Position numbers and translations under genes: made by a program. From assembly GCA_006503475.1 (NCBI GenBank), contig RSEH01000034.1, forward strand, positions 62,001 to 126,000: DNA of 64,000 bases. Direction: 5' to 3'. The stretch comes from Stentor roeselii. Its lineage: Eukaryota > Ciliophora > Heterotrichea > Heterotrichida > Stentoridae. A model generated the notes under the pieces. It was not told the origin of the DNA. It was given only the letters and a program-made list of their open reading frames with translations, and did not search any database. Positions within the stretch are counted from its first letter, which is position 1. Each line of letters begins with the position of its first letter. Positions 62,321 to 64,000 of this stretch are shown here, piece by piece.

Positions 62321-64000
62321 ATGAATATCGTGGCAAATCGAAGTATTTCAATTCTGGGACAGAACCAAGACCTGAACCTGGTCTACCCAAACAACTTCAT
62401 CTCGAACTGCAAGTACTCAACACTGAACTTTTTACCGATAAACCTTTTAGAGCAGTTTTCTAGATTAGAAATTTTATGGTTTTTCTTTATTTCACTTCTT
62501 CAGTTACTGCCTTTCGACCTGTCCCCTTTCGGTTCGACTTCTTTGACTAACTACGGAACAATCTTGCCTCTTTGCTTTATCGTTTTAGTCTCCACTGCAA
62601 AAGACTGGTACAATGCGAGAAAAATCATTAAAAGTGACCGAATCATCAATAGTCAGAAAGTTCAAGTCGTTGAAGACGTGAATGGAAAAGTTAATGAATT
62701 AAAATGGGAAGATATTAAAGTTGGCTCAGTTGTTATCCTTCAACAAGACCAGTTCTGCCCTGCTGACTTACTTTTAATCGCTTCTAGTATAAAAGATGGA
62801 CTTGCTTTTGTTGAAACTTCGAATTTGGATGGAGAGATTCGACTTCAACAAAAGGAAACTTTAAGAGATTTTCAAGGAATTTATGAAAATTCAAGGAATA
62901 GTCTTGAAGCTGTCATTCGCAAGTTAAAGGATGCGACTCTTGATGTGGAACAGCCGAATAGTCGCCTTTATGAGTTTGAAGGAACTTTGAACACTGAGGA
63001 AAACACTGCACATTCTTTTAATATTCAGAATTTTTTGTTGAGAGGGTCGAGGATTAAAAATGTTGAACAGGTTGTGGGGATTGTTGTTTTTACTGGACCT
63101 GATACTAAATTAATGCAAAATACTCAGATTTTAATGAGGAAAAAATGCTCAAAAGCTCAGAAAAAATTATCAGAGTTTTCTTTTTTTATTATTATTGAAA
63201 TTTGGGTTTTTGCTTCGATTTCTGCTGTTTTGGCTGCTGTTAGTTTTAAATATGGGAAACAGGTGTTTTATGGGGAAACTTTAAGTGATAATAGGAAAAG
63301 TATCTTAACATTTTTGATACTTTATAATAATTTGATACCTGTTTCACTGTTCGTTACTTTAGATATTGTTAAACTGGTGCAGGCTCGATTCATTGAAAAT
63401 GATGAAGAACTAAAATCAGACTGTTTTGAATCAAAACAAATTTCTGTTAAAAACAGTGATATCAATGATGAACTCGGACAAATCGATTACATTTTAACTG
63501 ATAAAACTGGAACTTTAACTGAAAATCAGCTGAAATTCAGTAAATGCTGGGTTAACGGAAGATATTTCACAGAAGAAGAATTATCAATTAAAAACTTCAA
63601 TACAAACAGAACAAACATAAATAACTTTGAAGATGCACTCGACTTATTCTGGACCTGCGTCGGTACCTGCCACGCAACAAACTGTGACTCGATATCCTAC
63701 AAATCACTAAGTCCAGACGAAATCGCCTTAGTAACAGCAGCTTCCAATATCGGGTACAAATTCTGTTCAAACGGTCACGACATGACAAAGCTTGAAAAAT
63801 CATCAGAAGTGCTTCACTACAATGTTATCGGGATAAACAAGTTTACCCCAGAACGCAAAAGAATGTCAGTAGTGATCAAGTTTTACCCTTGCCATAATCT
63901 TGAACCAATGCTCATCTGTAAAGGAGCTGACAGCGCAGTAGTCCCTCTTCTCAACGACCTCTCCAGTCATGAAGATATTCTTACAGCAACTAGTGAAATG
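62321..64000 (+). CDS. P4-type ATPase (phospholipid flippase), N-terminal 560 residues, cut by the right edge
   Basis: The frame is open for 560 codons to the window edge. The P4 hallmarks are in order: YSTLNFLPINLLEQF before helix 1; the actuator site NLDGEI at ~167-173 (the usual DGET has Ile for Thr); PVSLFVTLD in helix 4; the phosphorylation site D394 in DKTGTLTEN; LSPDEIALVTAAS; RKRMSVVIK; and LICKGADSAV. These enzymes move phospholipids from the outer to the inner leaflet of plasma or endosomal membranes. Missing Thr in DGET, if real, would slow dephosphorylation. The C-terminal half lies beyond the window. Confidence 0.95.
   Translation, partial: MNIVANRSISILGQNQDLNLVYPNNFISNCKYSTLNFLPINLLEQFSRLEILWFFFISLLQLLPFDLSPFGSTSLTNYGTILPLCFIVLVSTAKDWYNARKIIKSDRIINSQKVQVVEDVNGKVNELKWEDIKVGSVVILQQDQFCPADLLLIASSIKDGLAFVETSNLDGEIRLQQKETLRDFQGIYENSRNSLEAVIRKLKDATLDVEQPNSRLYEFEGTLNTEENTAHSFNIQNFLLRGSRIKNVEQVVGIVVFTGPDTKLMQNTQILMRKKCSKAQKKLSEFSFFIIIEIWVFASISAVLAAVSFKYGKQVFYGETLSDNRKSILTFLILYNNLIPVSLFVTLDIVKLVQARFIENDEELKSDCFESKQISVKNSDINDELGQIDYILTDKTGTLTENQLKFSKCWVNGRYFTEEELSIKNFNTNRTNINNFEDALDLFWTCVGTCHATNCDSISYKSLSPDEIALVTAASNIGYKFCSNGHDMTKLEKSSEVLHYNVIGINKFTPERKRMSVVIKFYPCHNLEPMLICKGADSAVVPLLNDLSSHEDILTATSEM

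Noticed and set aside
1-64000. A non-standard genetic code (TGA or TAA/TAG as sense)
   Set aside because: All three codons end recognisable genes and none occurs inside conserved proteins; Trp is TGG.
1-64000. Transposons, retroelements or virus-like genes
   Set aside because: No transposase, reverse transcriptase, integrase or capsid motif, and no terminal repeats, were seen.

Overview
The window looks like a piece of the macronuclear genome of a heterotrich ciliate, most likely Stentor or a close relative. Four signs in the sequence agree. (1) Five genes or exons are joined by 15-nt introns of the form GTA(N9)TAG, each confirmed by an intact frame or conserved protein on both sides; introns of 15-16 nt are a known hallmark of Stentor and Blepharisma. 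(2) An internal block of TGTTAGGG repeats at 36.65 kb matches the heterotrich telomere unit (CCCTAACA). (3) TAA, TAG and TGA all end genes here and tryptophan is TGG, so the code is standard, as in Stentor and unlike Blepharisma (TGA=Trp) or Condylostoma. (4) Genes are packed very tightly on both strands in AT-rich DNA, with gaps often below 100 nt. No virus, transposon, CRISPR or rRNA was seen.

Layout. 0-3.2 kb: a gene cut by the window edge, a small basic protein, a 51-bp minisatellite, a seven-helix receptor-like protein with an RGS-like tail, and a divergent small gene. 3.2-10.3 kb: three paralogues (753-770 aa) of a family I do not recognise. 10.6-24.1 kb: six large or medium coiled-coil genes, with a SHAQKYF-type MYB gene and a small CaaX-ending protein among them. 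24.1-28.2 kb: PP2A regulatory subunit B''-gamma (PPP2R3C), a mitochondrial carrier with two mini-introns, and a 1.14-kb tandem duplication that copied the 5' part of the carrier (now a pseudogene) and a PB1-like/RanBP2-zinc-finger gene. 28.3-36.6 kb: a CaaX-like small protein, calpain, a coiled-coil gene, a cytosolic carboxypeptidase (tubulin-processing type), centrin and ribosomal protein uL13. 36.6-49.2 kb: leucine-rich repeat protein preceded by telomere-like repeats, an acylation-type EF-hand protein, a WD40-TRP-like channel fusion, ZNHIT2, a small mitochondrial-looking membrane protein and a BTB/T1 protein. 49.2-51.2 kb is the only large gene-poor stretch. 51.2-64 kb: CDP-alcohol phosphotransferase, a tandem duplication with tRNA-like hairpins, a 45-aa membrane protein, MON2, a divergent carrier-like protein, HINT, a cyclic-nucleotide-domain K+ channel, CTU2, and a P4-ATPase cut by the right edge.

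There is no operon logic; the genes are single eukaryotic units. Some functional themes recur: cytoskeleton and basal body (centrin, PPP2R3C, carboxypeptidase, many coiled coils), calcium and membrane signalling (calpain, EF-hand protein, TRP-like and K+ channels, 7TM-RGS), and membrane lipid/trafficking (P4-ATPase, phosphotransferase, MON2). Start codons commonly sit directly behind an AT-rich TATAAA/TAATAA-like string, and several divergent pairs have start codons only 4-40 nt apart, implying extremely short leaders and shared start regions. All functional names rest on reading motifs by eye; no database search was run.
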